Source: Gammaproteobacteria bacterium
Lineage (GTDB): Bacteria; Pseudomonadota; Gammaproteobacteria; Enterobacterales; Alteromonadaceae
DNA: 64,000 nucleotides
Reading direction: 5' to 3'
Assembly: GCA_018825965.1 (NCBI GenBank)
Contig: JAHKAA010000050.1
Location: 124,001-188,000, forward strand
The notes beneath the pieces are model-generated. The model ran no database searches and was not told where the DNA came from. It worked only from the letters and a program-made list of their open reading frames with translations. Positions 55,429 to 63,704 of the stretch are shown in pieces (position 1 is the stretch's first letter; every line of letters begins with the position of its first letter). The position numbers and the translations under genes are program-made.

Positions 55429-56224
55429 AATGCTCCATAATACGGCTTAATAAAGCCCGTACTGTTTCTGGTTCAAAAGGTTTATCACATAAGGCATTAA
55501 CACCAGACTGTGCAATATTAGCCAGGTGAGATTCATTAGCTTCGCTGGTGACCATCAATACCGGTATATGGCTTTGCTGGCTGTGCTCACGAATATACTG
55601 GGTCAGCTCCTGGCCATTCACTTCCGGCATATTAAAATCCGTCACTACCAAATCAAACATATTGTTTTTCAAAAGCTCAATAGCCTGTTGACCGTCTTCA
55701 GCTTCAGTTAAGTGCTGAATGCCCAGATTTTGCAGTACACGTTTAATATGGTTACGGGCCAGACGGCTGTCGTCCACCACTAAAACCCGCACATCATGTA
55801 CATCAAACAAACTCAGTTCCAGCTCGGCTGGACTTAATAAATCGATGGCTGCATTTAAGGCTTTACCCAACTGAATGGAGTTAAAAGGCTTAGGTAAAAT
55901 TGCCACCACACCGGATTGTTTAAACTGTTCCAGTTGCGCTTTTTTGGTTTCAGAAGAAATGAGTACAAAAGGCACTTCAGCTAAATCAGCGTCGTTTTTT
56001 AGCTTTGCCAACAGCTCCAGGCTGGTACCTTGTTCAAAGTACAAACTGCTGATCACTAAATCGGCTTTATGTTGCTTTAGCTGCACCATGGCAGTGGCAA
56101 TACTGTCGGCTGTGCTGACCTGGGTCGCGCCTTCTTCGGCTAACTGTTTGATAATAATTTTGCGTTGAACATCAGAAGGTTCAATCAGCAGAATAGATAA
56201 ATCGGCAGGGGAGAGTTGTTGCAT
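55427..56224 (-). CDS. Double receiver-domain protein
   Basis: A 265-residue protein of two CheY-like domains and no output domain. In the first (about 10-125) the phospho-acceptor position is Ser (DLVISSLYFEQG), so it cannot be phosphorylated in the normal way. The second (about 140-262) is complete: VLVVDDSR, VVTDFNMPEVNG, MVTSEAN and CDKPFEP. It may act as a phosphate sink or adaptor for a kinase elsewhere. I use ATG 56224; a GTG at 56272 would overlap yciH. Confidence 0.85.
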   Translation of the reverse strand: MQQLSPADLSILLIEPSDVQRKIIIKQLAEEGATQVSTADSIATAMVQLKQHKADLVISSLYFEQGTSLELLAKLKNDADLAEVPFVLISSETKKAQLEQFKQSGVVAILPKPFNSIQLGKALNAAIDLLSPAELELSLFDVHDVRVLVVDDSRLARNHIKRVLQNLGIQHLTEAEDGQQAIELLKNNMFDLVVTDFNMPEVNGQELTQYIREHSQQSHIPVLMVTSEANESHLANIAQSGVNALCDKPFEPETVRALLSRIMEH

Positions 56225-56264
56225 CAGATACTCGCTTGATCCACTTGGGTATAAATGGGGTGGC

Positions 56265-56663
56265 TTAACCACCTGCCCATTTATGTTTGTAACCCAGTTT
56301 GGTTAATTCCTGTTGCACCAGTTCGCGTTGATCACCCTGAATTTCAATGACGCCATCCTTGACCGAACCACCACAACCACACTTTTTCTTTAATAAAGCT
56401 GCTATTTCTGTCAGTTTTTCTGCGCTTTCAGCAAGGCCGGAAATAGTGATCACCGCTTTGCCATTACGGCCTTTGGTTTCACGTTTTAAGCGTACATGAC
56501 CATCAGCAAAAGTCTGAGCTACTGCTTTTTGCTGTGCAGGCTTCTCTATCCGGCCTGAAGTTGTACTGTAGACCAAGTCGTCTGCTTTTGCTGTTGTAGC
56601 CGCTTCGGCAGGTCGCCCCAATTGTTGTTGCCAGTCGGCTAACGAGATTTTTTTGCCACTCAT
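56265..56663 (-). CDS. yciH: SUI1/eIF1-like translation factor YciH
   Basis: A 132-residue protein whose second half is a SUI1 domain: KRETKGRNGKAVITISGL, LKKKCGCGGSVKDGVIEIQGD and the terminal AGG match E. coli YciH, linked to start-codon fidelity. I start at ATG 56663 (MSGKKISLADWQQQLG). The frame is open a further 70 codons upstream without homology. The double-receiver gene follows on the same strand. Confidence 0.9.
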   Translation of the reverse strand: MSGKKISLADWQQQLGRPAEAATTAKADDLVYSTTSGRIEKPAQQKAVAQTFADGHVRLKRETKGRNGKAVITISGLAESAEKLTEIAALLKKKCGCGGSVKDGVIEIQGDQRELVQQELTKLGYKHKWAGG

Positions 56664-56802
56664 AAAACAATCTGTGTAAGTCGTCAGAAAGCGCACGATA
56701 AACAAGTTACTAACAAACAGCAAGTTTGAAATGAAAGCTGCAAAAAAAGCCATTGGCAAATAAAAGGCTTCTGGTAAACTACGGTCAATTTTAGAAATCT
56801 GG

Positions 56803-57492
56803 ATGGCTGAAGTGTCTATTAACTTGTATCTGGAACAATCAGGATTAGCGGCGGTATTGCAGGGGCAGGACATAGCGATAGCGCAGGCTGTTACCGCATT
56901 AAAAAATCAACTCTCTGCAGCAGTGGCTCCAACTGTCACCTGGGCTTATCAGGTGCCTGAATTAGGTGAAGGTGGAGCTTGTTCTTTGTTTGGCCAACTG
57001 GCGGATGAACCTTATGATCTGGCGGCTATTCTGGGCCAAAACGAAGCAACAGCTAAAGCTTTAGCTCAGCTCACTTCAGTGGTGCAGCACTATCAGCAAA
57101 GCAATGACAGTGACTGGTTTGGTATTTACCAGAAACGTCAGAACCCAGAAGGTGAAACTGTGCTGGTGAAACTGGCCTATTTTGGTGCCGCTTCCCGTGC
57201 TGAGTTTCCGTTAACTGAAGAATTTGCGGCCATCAGCAATAACAGTACTGTCGGGTTGACTGGCAAAGCTAAAGTGATCAACGACGTCACCGCTTATTTA
57301 ACGGCCGGAGGTGAGTATTACACCTGCGATCCAAAAGTATTATCCGAAGCTTGTTTGCCTTTATTTAACAGCAAAGGTGAACTGGCAGGTATTATTGACG
57401 CTGAGGCCTTTAAACGTCAGGCCTACCATACAGATGCGCTGGTTCGTTTAGTCGCCATCTGTCTTGTGCTGCCAGACTTACTGCCTGCATGA
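56803..57492 (+). CDS. GAF-domain protein related to free-Met-R-sulfoxide reductase
   Basis: A 229-residue GAF protein. The stretch EYYTCDPKVLSEACLPLFNSKGELAG resembles the free methionine-R-sulfoxide reductase (fRMsr) active site, with Cys175 in the place of its catalytic Cys. The two other Cys of E. coli fRMsr are not in place: the GVCG-like loop reads STVGLTGKA. It also has extra sequence at the N-terminus. Activity is therefore doubtful; it may be a ligand-binding GAF protein. Start ATG 56803. Confidence 0.65.
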   Translation: MAEVSINLYLEQSGLAAVLQGQDIAIAQAVTALKNQLSAAVAPTVTWAYQVPELGEGGACSLFGQLADEPYDLAAILGQNEATAKALAQLTSVVQHYQQSNDSDWFGIYQKRQNPEGETVLVKLAYFGAASRAEFPLTEEFAAISNNSTVGLTGKAKVINDVTAYLTAGGEYYTCDPKVLSEACLPLFNSKGELAGIIDAEAFKRQAYHTDALVRLVAICLVLPDLLPA

Positions 57493-57543
57493 TAAGATAA
57501 ATTTAAATACACCGATTCACACTGCAACTAACAGGTAATAACT

Positions 57544-58737
57544 ATGTTTTCGCACTTACAGCCAACCCCTATCGATCCAATTTTAGGTTTAATGGCCGCT
57601 TATAAAGAAGATCCAAATCCATTAAAAGTGGACCTTGGGGTTGGAGTCTACAAAGACGAGCAAGGCCATACGGCTGTACTGGATTGTGTGAAAAAGGCCG
57701 AAGCACTGCGTTTAAAAAACGAAGACAGTAAAACCTATATTGGCATGGCCGGAGATTTATCCTTTAACAGCCATATCGAAAAACTGGCCTTTGGTCAGCA
57801 TAAAGTATTGTTATCAGGCCGTGTGACTACAGCTCATACGCCGGGTGGTACAGGTGCTTTGCGGGTGGCAGCTGAATTTATTAAAAAAGCTAATCCTGAC
57901 GCTACAGTCTGGGTCACTAACCCAACCTGGGCTAACCATATCTCCTTGTTTCAGGCGGCCGGCCTGACAGTGAAAGAATATGCTTACTACGACTGGGAAA
58001 CCAAAGGTTTAAAATTTGATGCCATGATGACTGAACTGGCGCAAGTTCCTGCCGGTGATGTGGTGTTAGTGCATGCCTGCTGCCATAACCCAAGTGGTAT
58101 GGATTTAAACTTTGAACAGTGGAAACAATTTGCTGATTTAGCCAAAGAAAAAGGTTTTACACCGTTGGTCGACATGGCTTATCAGGGCTTTGGTTTAGGT
58201 TTGGATGAAGACACACAAGGCTTACGTTATTTAGCGGATCAGGTTGAAGAAATGATCCTGTGCAGCTCCTGTTCAAAAAACTTTGGTTTATACCGTGAAC
58301 GTATTGGTGCTTGCAGCATAGTGGCGGCCGACAGCAAAACGGCAGACATAGCTAAATCAGTGCTGCTGAGTGTAGTGCGTAGTATTTATTCTATGCCGCC
58401 TGCCCATGGTGCTATTGTGGTCAGTCATATTCTGGATAGTCAGGAATTAACGGCTTTATGGCATCAGGAACTGGCTGTGATGCGTAATCGTATCAACGAC
58501 TACCGCCAGTTGATCATCGATAAATTTGCTGCTGAAGGCATAACGCAGGACTTCAGTTTTATTACCAAACAACACGGTATGTTCTCTTTCCTTGGCATTA
58601 ACAAGGAACAGATTGAACGTTTGCGTAAGGATTACAGCATCTATATGGTCGGCTCCAGCCGCGTCAGTATTTCTGGTTTAAACCACAGCAATATTGATTA
58701 CTTTGCTAAAGCCATGGCACAAGTTTTAAAGGGATAA
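57544..58737 (+). CDS. Aspartate/aromatic amino acid aminotransferase
   Basis: A 397-residue class I aminotransferase of the AspC/TyrB group. The PLP lysine is K245 in SCSKNFGLYRERIG. Other signatures are PGGTGALR, NPTWANH, CCHNPSGMD and the terminal RVSISGLN with the substrate-carboxylate Arg. It can transaminate phenylpyruvate and 4-hydroxyphenylpyruvate, completing the Phe and Tyr routes begun by aroF, tyrA and pheA in this window. AspC or TyrB specificity cannot be settled from sequence by eye. Confidence 0.93.
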   Translation: MFSHLQPTPIDPILGLMAAYKEDPNPLKVDLGVGVYKDEQGHTAVLDCVKKAEALRLKNEDSKTYIGMAGDLSFNSHIEKLAFGQHKVLLSGRVTTAHTPGGTGALRVAAEFIKKANPDATVWVTNPTWANHISLFQAAGLTVKEYAYYDWETKGLKFDAMMTELAQVPAGDVVLVHACCHNPSGMDLNFEQWKQFADLAKEKGFTPLVDMAYQGFGLGLDEDTQGLRYLADQVEEMILCSSCSKNFGLYRERIGACSIVAADSKTADIAKSVLLSVVRSIYSMPPAHGAIVVSHILDSQELTALWHQELAVMRNRINDYRQLIIDKFAAEGITQDFSFITKQHGMFSFLGINKEQIERLRKDYSIYMVGSSRVSISGLNHSNIDYFAKAMAQVLKG

Positions 58738-58778
58738 TTCCTGATTTCCCAGGCTTTCATGCAAGCTACAAATAAACC

Positions 58779-58806
58779 AAGGGCGACATCAGTCGCCCTT
58801 GTTATT
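58779..58806. terminator. Terminator between aminotransferase and the fusion enzyme
   Basis: AAGGGCGAC (58779-58787), loop ATCA, GTCGCCCTT (58792-58800), followed by GTTATTTT; A/T-rich on the other side too. It serves two convergent genes. Confidence 0.88.
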
Positions 58807-58823
58807 TTCAACCGTTTTATGCT

Positions 58824-61800
58824 TTAGCTTTTATGAAAAGGACATTTGGCATCCGGTGCTGATAATGGCCGCCTTTGATGCTGTTGCTGGATCACCGGGA
58901 AGACGGAGGTAAAGAAGTTCGTCCAACCGCCGGTTCTCACCCGCAGTAAATCATATTGTTCTGGCTGAGTCACAGCAGCACTGAAAGTGTCAGGATTGGC
59001 GACTGTCACCGTCAGAATATTAGACGACTGACCATCGGCAAATTGCCGCAGTACAGCGGTTAAAGCGTCCAGCGGGAAACCTTCTTTGATATTAAAGTCT
59101 GTAGGTGCACCATCACTCATTTTCTCAGCACCTGAACCGGCAAAACCTGCCAGAGCCTGACCAAAACCGGCCCATTGATGGTCCACAACTAAATCGGCCG
59201 GACTAGGAGTCGCGCTCATATCTGAGGCTATTGTAGTGCCAACACGACGGCCATCAGCGCTGGCTCCATTCCATGCACCCATTTCCACATGATTTTCAAA
59301 AGTACCAACGCCAGGCTGAATTTGCAGACCAAAAGGAAATTCTTTGCTGCCAAACTCTTGAGCTAATCTTTGCATAGTGGCCTTGGTTTGGGCTAAAGGC
59401 CGGGTAAAAGTTTCGACCGCTATATCTGCAATACGACTGATGACAAGATTGCCCAGTTCATCGACCCCGGCGTTACCGCGGCCATACTTTGGCATCGCCA
59501 AAGCGGTTTGACGCAAACGTTTAAAGCGGTCTGAACGGGCGGCAATACGGCCTTCCCCCGCCAGTTGGCTGATAAAAGGTTCCGTCATTTTATAGCCCCA
59601 GTCACAGCACAAACACTCCAGTAATTCAGCTAAAGTGGTCACAGCCTCTTTGTCATCAAACACCATTTTTTTTATGGCATACAAAGAGTTAATAGTAGAA
59701 CCTAAAGCTATATAACAAGGGCCATACACATTGTATCTGGTGCCGCCACTGTAAAAATCCTGGCCTTTGGCGAGGCAGTCTTTCATCAGCACATTAAGTA
59801 GAGGGGAAGGGCAAAAGGCGGTATTGGCACCATAACCCATCAGTTGGCCATTGATGGCTTTGCGGTTCAGTAAATCAAAATGCAGGAAATACAAATCTAA
59901 TAATTCGTCAAAAGACTCTATCAGCTCCGGTGCTTTGGTGGTCATTGAAATCATTTGGCCATATAAATAGCTCTGGCCCGCTGAGGAATAAGTACGGCCC
60001 TGATTGATGGCACATTCCAATGGTTGCAAAGTGGAAAACCCACCTAAAGAAAACCAGTTTTCCCCCGGGAACTGAGGTTCGTAGCAGCCATCACAAGCGT
60101 AGTTCTGAGCCGATGGCAGGCTGACTTTTGAGCGCCAGACGCCACTTGGGTCTGAGTCTAAATCACCGCCTACCTGATCGCCGCTCTGATAAAGCCCGGC
60201 TATGATTTTCTCATCGTTCAGCAAAATAGGATGGGCACCGCCGGATAAGATCGCCATGGCGGCTTCTTCCAATATATCCTGTGGAATATCTTTACGGGTA
60301 CGCAACGACAGGCAAGGGGCGTTTAACGGCAAACGACGTGAAGAGCGGATAAAAACCTTGGTCATGTCATTGTAGGCAGCTTTGGTGGCACTGAAAGGCG
60401 CTGAACCATCGGCCACAGTGCCACCTACTGTCAGTTGTTGGATCCACTGACCTAACGAAGCGCCCTGAGGATAAGGCCCTGAACTGCCGCCCATCGCCAG
60501 ATTACCAAAAGGCTGATGATCTTCCATAAAGATCCGGTTTTGTTGTACTTTTTCATCCAGCTTAATATAAAACGCATCAATCACTTCCTGAGCTTGTTGC
60601 AGACTGATACTGTCCTTGTCGAAAAATGGCTGCAGTAACTGATCCAGCCGGCCCAAAGCAGTAGGCTCCCCGTTTAGATGCAAGCAGGTATGCAAGGTAA
60701 AAATAAACTGCACAGCTTCAACAAAAGTATCAGGTTTGGCTTTAGATAATTTCTGCATCCGCCTGGCTATTTGCAGCAGATTCTGTTTTTCCAGTTGCTG
60801 ACCGGCACTCATTTGCGCTGCCATTTCTGTGGCTAAAGCGGCGTAACGCAGGCAGTATTCGCTGACCCCTTGCAGCGCCAGCAGGCTGGATTGATATAAG
60901 TCGCACTGCGCGTCACTGGTTGCGTTTTGCTGATAGTGCCGGATCTGCTGCAGCATACCGTCCAGCCCTAAAAGCAAAGCCTGTTCGTAATCAGGGATCA
61001 CATGACCCACTCCTGAAGCTTCGCTTAAATTAGCCAGAAACCCATCCTGTCTTTCCTGATCCGTCAGGTATTTCATCACATAACGGCCTTCACCCAGTGA
61101 CAGGTTGGGCATAGCACCAACAATAATTTCTTCGGCTGAAATACGGTACGTATCAGAGCCGTACACCAGGTCCCCCCTTTGATTGGCATGACCACAAAAA
61201 GGCACCAGACTGCCATCCGACAAACGCACTTTACGGCCTCTGAAGCCATAATCAGGGCTGGCCAATAAATGCAAAGTTAACCGGATGGCCCAGCCTTTAC
61301 GCACCATCACGGATTCCTGCCAGATATCATCGGGTTTATCCTCTCCCTGATACTGCTCAAGATAAGAAGCAATGTTGCCGGCTATCTCCTGCTGTTTTCT
61401 GTTGATGTACCAGTTGTCCTGCCAAAGCGAAAAAATGTTCTCCAGCAAACTCAATATCCGGGCTGAAGGTGGATTGTATTTCAGGCGTTCCTGCTCCGGC
61501 ATAGTTGCCATTTTGTACAGATAGTTTTTATGGTTGTAGTACATTAAACCGTTAGGCGATGCCGCTTCAAAATGTCGGTCCAGCCTGGACCAGTCGACTC
61601 CCGGGAAACGGCTCCAGTCGTTTTGGTGCAAGGCGCTGAAATCGCTGTGATAACGAGGTTCGTTCAGTAAGTCTAAATCGGCCAGGCTGGGAATGTAAAA
61701 GAACCCGCCCAGATCAGATTTCACGTGGTTAAACAGCCGATCATTCATAAAGCCAGCGACAGCGCCTATCTGGTTTTGCATGATGTTTTCCAGAATGGCA

Positions 61801-62735
61801 AAAGATTTGGTAAAACCGGCAAAGTAGATACCCTGCTCATCAGCGACAGTTGCTCCTTTGGGACTGCGGCTGCTTTGGCCTACCAAACTGGCTTTGCCAA
61901 AAGGCAAACCCAAACGTAATACGGGCGTGGTATTGCCCTGAGTATCCTGCATCCGGGCTGACTTAATATGGGAGCGGGTGTCTCTGTCCGGAATAATAGT
62001 GTCGTTGGTTTTACGGCCTATCAGATCTTCAATCTGATCTTCAGACATGGCATTGATTTGATCCCAGTTGATAATAAAACGCTGGGCTAATACGTAAGAG
62101 GATCCCAGATGCTCTATATCATCGAAGCCGGTAATACAATGTTTAGAGACAGACACAGGATCGGCTGGGTTATTCAGGTTTTCGGAAAAACGACAACCCA
62201 ACACTTTGCCTTTCAGGCCATCCTGGCGTTCAGATTTAGACGCTGCATTTTGAGAGATTTGAAACTTTGTTACAGAAGCTAAGCTTTCGCTGATGAAGTC
62301 CAGCACTAATTCACAGGCTTTGGCTTTGTCACTTTTGATATGAAACCACAAGTCGCCTTCGGAGTCCTGAAAAGCGCCGGTGGAACCATCAAATAAGGCA
62401 CTTTGAGCCGGATTGTCCTGCTTTGGAAAGTTGAATGCTAAGCCTTGGGGAAGACTTATACCTTCTTCTGCACAGATACGACGCCACTGCGCTGACGATA
62501 CCCCAAGAATAGCGCTGGTATTGGCATCTTTGAGCTCAGCATTCTGATGGATTTGCGTGCGAAGTTCCGCCATCAATTCTTTTAACTTATTACGACTGAC
62601 AGGGCCTGATAACCAGAAGGTGCTGAAAATTGCTTCAGGTGCCGGATACACCAAGCCTCGTTGACTGTAGCGCCAGATCTCTTTTAAACGCTGGTCATAG
62701 TCAAGTTCGGTCAGTGCTGAGTGCTGTGGTGACAT
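58824..62735 (-). CDS. DyP-type peroxidase fused to a glycyl radical enzyme
   Basis: A 1303-residue single frame. Residues 1-350 are a DyP-type heme peroxidase: LGSSYVLAQRF, DLIGRKT, SHIKSAR with the proximal heme His256, VLRLGLPFG with Arg274, GIYFAGFTKS and GGFFYIPSL. In place of GxxDG it has RFSENLNNP, so the catalytic Asp is Glu185. Residues 350-470 are a helical linker of no known type. Residues 470-1303 are a glycyl radical enzyme: GVGHVIPDYEQALLLGL, GRLDQLLQPFF, CDGCYEP with the thiyl Cys884, GGTRYNVYG, PKYG and the radical loop VRTGGWTNF with Gly1270. Its loop has W where the family has Y. The tail ends KCPFHKS. ATG 62735 has AAGGA seven bases ahead; a TTG at 62825 is unlikely. No signal peptide. 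No radical-SAM activase is nearby; fldB, whose relative FldA feeds the PFL activase in E. coli, lies 970 bases away. Substrate unknown. Confidence 0.88.
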   Translation of the reverse strand: MSPQHSALTELDYDQRLKEIWRYSQRGLVYPAPEAIFSTFWLSGPVSRNKLKELMAELRTQIHQNAELKDANTSAILGVSSAQWRRICAEEGISLPQGLAFNFPKQDNPAQSALFDGSTGAFQDSEGDLWFHIKSDKAKACELVLDFISESLASVTKFQISQNAASKSERQDGLKGKVLGCRFSENLNNPADPVSVSKHCITGFDDIEHLGSSYVLAQRFIINWDQINAMSEDQIEDLIGRKTNDTIIPDRDTRSHIKSARMQDTQGNTTPVLRLGLPFGKASLVGQSSRSPKGATVADEQGIYFAGFTKSFAILENIMQNQIGAVAGFMNDRLFNHVKSDLGGFFYIPSLADLDLLNEPRYHSDFSALHQNDWSRFPGVDWSRLDRHFEAASPNGLMYYNHKNYLYKMATMPEQERLKYNPPSARILSLLENIFSLWQDNWYINRKQQEIAGNIASYLEQYQGEDKPDDIWQESVMVRKGWAIRLTLHLLASPDYGFRGRKVRLSDGSLVPFCGHANQRGDLVYGSDTYRISAEEIIVGAMPNLSLGEGRYVMKYLTDQERQDGFLANLSEASGVGHVIPDYEQALLLGLDGMLQQIRHYQQNATSDAQCDLYQSSLLALQGVSEYCLRYAALATEMAAQMSAGQQLEKQNLLQIARRMQKLSKAKPDTFVEAVQFIFTLHTCLHLNGEPTALGRLDQLLQPFFDKDSISLQQAQEVIDAFYIKLDEKVQQNRIFMEDHQPFGNLAMGGSSGPYPQGASLGQWIQQLTVGGTVADGSAPFSATKAAYNDMTKVFIRSSRRLPLNAPCLSLRTRKDIPQDILEEAAMAILSGGAHPILLNDEKIIAGLYQSGDQVGGDLDSDPSGVWRSKVSLPSAQNYACDGCYEPQFPGENWFSLGGFSTLQPLECAINQGRTYSSAGQSYLYGQMISMTTKAPELIESFDELLDLYFLHFDLLNRKAINGQLMGYGANTAFCPSPLLNVLMKDCLAKGQDFYSGGTRYNVYGPCYIALGSTINSLYAIKKMVFDDKEAVTTLAELLECLCCDWGYKMTEPFISQLAGEGRIAARSDRFKRLRQTALAMPKYGRGNAGVDELGNLVISRIADIAVETFTRPLAQTKATMQRLAQEFGSKEFPFGLQIQPGVGTFENHVEMGAWNGASADGRRVGTTIASDMSATPSPADLVVDHQWAGFGQALAGFAGSGAEKMSDGAPTDFNIKEGFPLDALTAVLRQFADGQSSNILTVTVANPDTFSAAVTQPEQYDLLRVRTGGWTNFFTSVFPVIQQQHQRRPLSAPDAKCPFHKS

Positions 62736-62950
62736 GGTCAAGTCCTTGTGTTGATTGAAAATAAAACAAAAGTTTGTATCTGTAACAGAGTCAGCAGTGT
62801 AGGCAAAGACTCTGGATATTTCCAATAAGGGGACTTGAACTCTGTTTTATGATGCTTTGACAGTCTGGTATCTGACGTTGTCATGCACAGTGCGGCAGAG
62901 TAAGCTAGATTAAAATCAGAGGTTAATCAAAGCTGTGAGTTGTACCCCTT

Positions 62951-63694
62951 ATGTATTTTACTTTTCGGTTTTGTGTAGTTATGGTGCTGTTGTTTGTGCC
63001 CGTTGTTTTGGCACAAACGTCATTAAGAGTAGTGACTGAATTATCGCCCCCTCATCAGACTATTATCGAGGGCAAAGTGGATGGGCTTAGTACTCAGATT
63101 GTCGAGGCGACGTTAAAACAAGCCGGACTGCAAAGCCGTATTGAAGTGTATCCCTGGGCCAGAGCTTTTTATATCGCAGGTTCCACCCCCAATGTACTGA
63201 TTTACAATATGGCCAGAACACCGGAGCGGGAAAACGAGTTTCATTGGATTGGCCCTGTGGCTAAATACAGCTTTGGCTTGGTGCGGTTAACGGACCGCAC
63301 AGATTTAAACCCAAACCATATTAAAGACTTAGGTTCCTCTGTTATTGCTGTGCAACGAGGTGATTTTTCAGGGCAATGGCTTAAACAACAAGGCATGAAA
63401 GAAGGCAAAGAATTGCATTTATCGGCTGATATTCTGGAGTCCTGGCGTTTACTGCTCAAAGGCAAAGTAGACTATGTGATTGATGATCAAGCTGCATTGC
63501 CTTCAATGGAGCAGCAATTAGCCCTGCCAGCCGGCATCACCACTTTTGTAATGGCCATTCCGCAGCTGGAGCTACAAACTTACCTGGCCGCCAGCAAAAA
63601 CAGTGACGCTGAGCTGGTGAAAAAGCTGCAGCAGGCTCATCTTGAAGTACAAAAAACTCAGCTGTTTCAGGACGTGATGATCAGTCGCTTTTAA
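62951..63694 (+). CDS. Periplasmic solute-binding protein (family 3 type)
   Basis: A 247-residue protein with signal peptide (cleavage near VLA-QT) and the fold pattern of SBP family 3: LRVVTELSPPHQTIIEGKVDGLSTQIVEATLKQAG, then YPWARAFYIA, ARTPEREN and VIAVQRGDFSGQWL. No permease or ATPase gene is adjacent, so it may be an orphan sensor or binding protein. It is divergent from the fusion enzyme; the 215-base gap holds both promoters. Confidence 0.8.
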   Translation: MYFTFRFCVVMVLLFVPVVLAQTSLRVVTELSPPHQTIIEGKVDGLSTQIVEATLKQAGLQSRIEVYPWARAFYIAGSTPNVLIYNMARTPERENEFHWIGPVAKYSFGLVRLTDRTDLNPNHIKDLGSSVIAVQRGDFSGQWLKQQGMKEGKELHLSADILESWRLLLKGKVDYVIDDQAALPSMEQQLALPAGITTFVMAIPQLELQTYLAASKNSDAELVKKLQQAHLEVQKTQLFQDVMISRF

Positions 63695-63704
63695 ATGCTT
63701 GATG

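Noticed and set aside
56664..56873. 70-codon N-terminal extension of YciH
   Set aside because: It overlaps the start of the GAF gene on the other strand, has no homology to YciH, and a plausible ATG lies at 56663.
58824..62735. The fusion enzyme as an artefact of joining two genes
   Set aside because: The frame is continuous for 1303 codons, the linker has normal protein composition, and no start or ribosome site is seen at the junction.
62751..62764. FNR-like site TTGAT-N4-AATAA ahead of the fusion enzyme
   Set aside because: Only one half matches the TTGAT-N4-ATCAA consensus and it sits next to the ribosome site; too weak to call.
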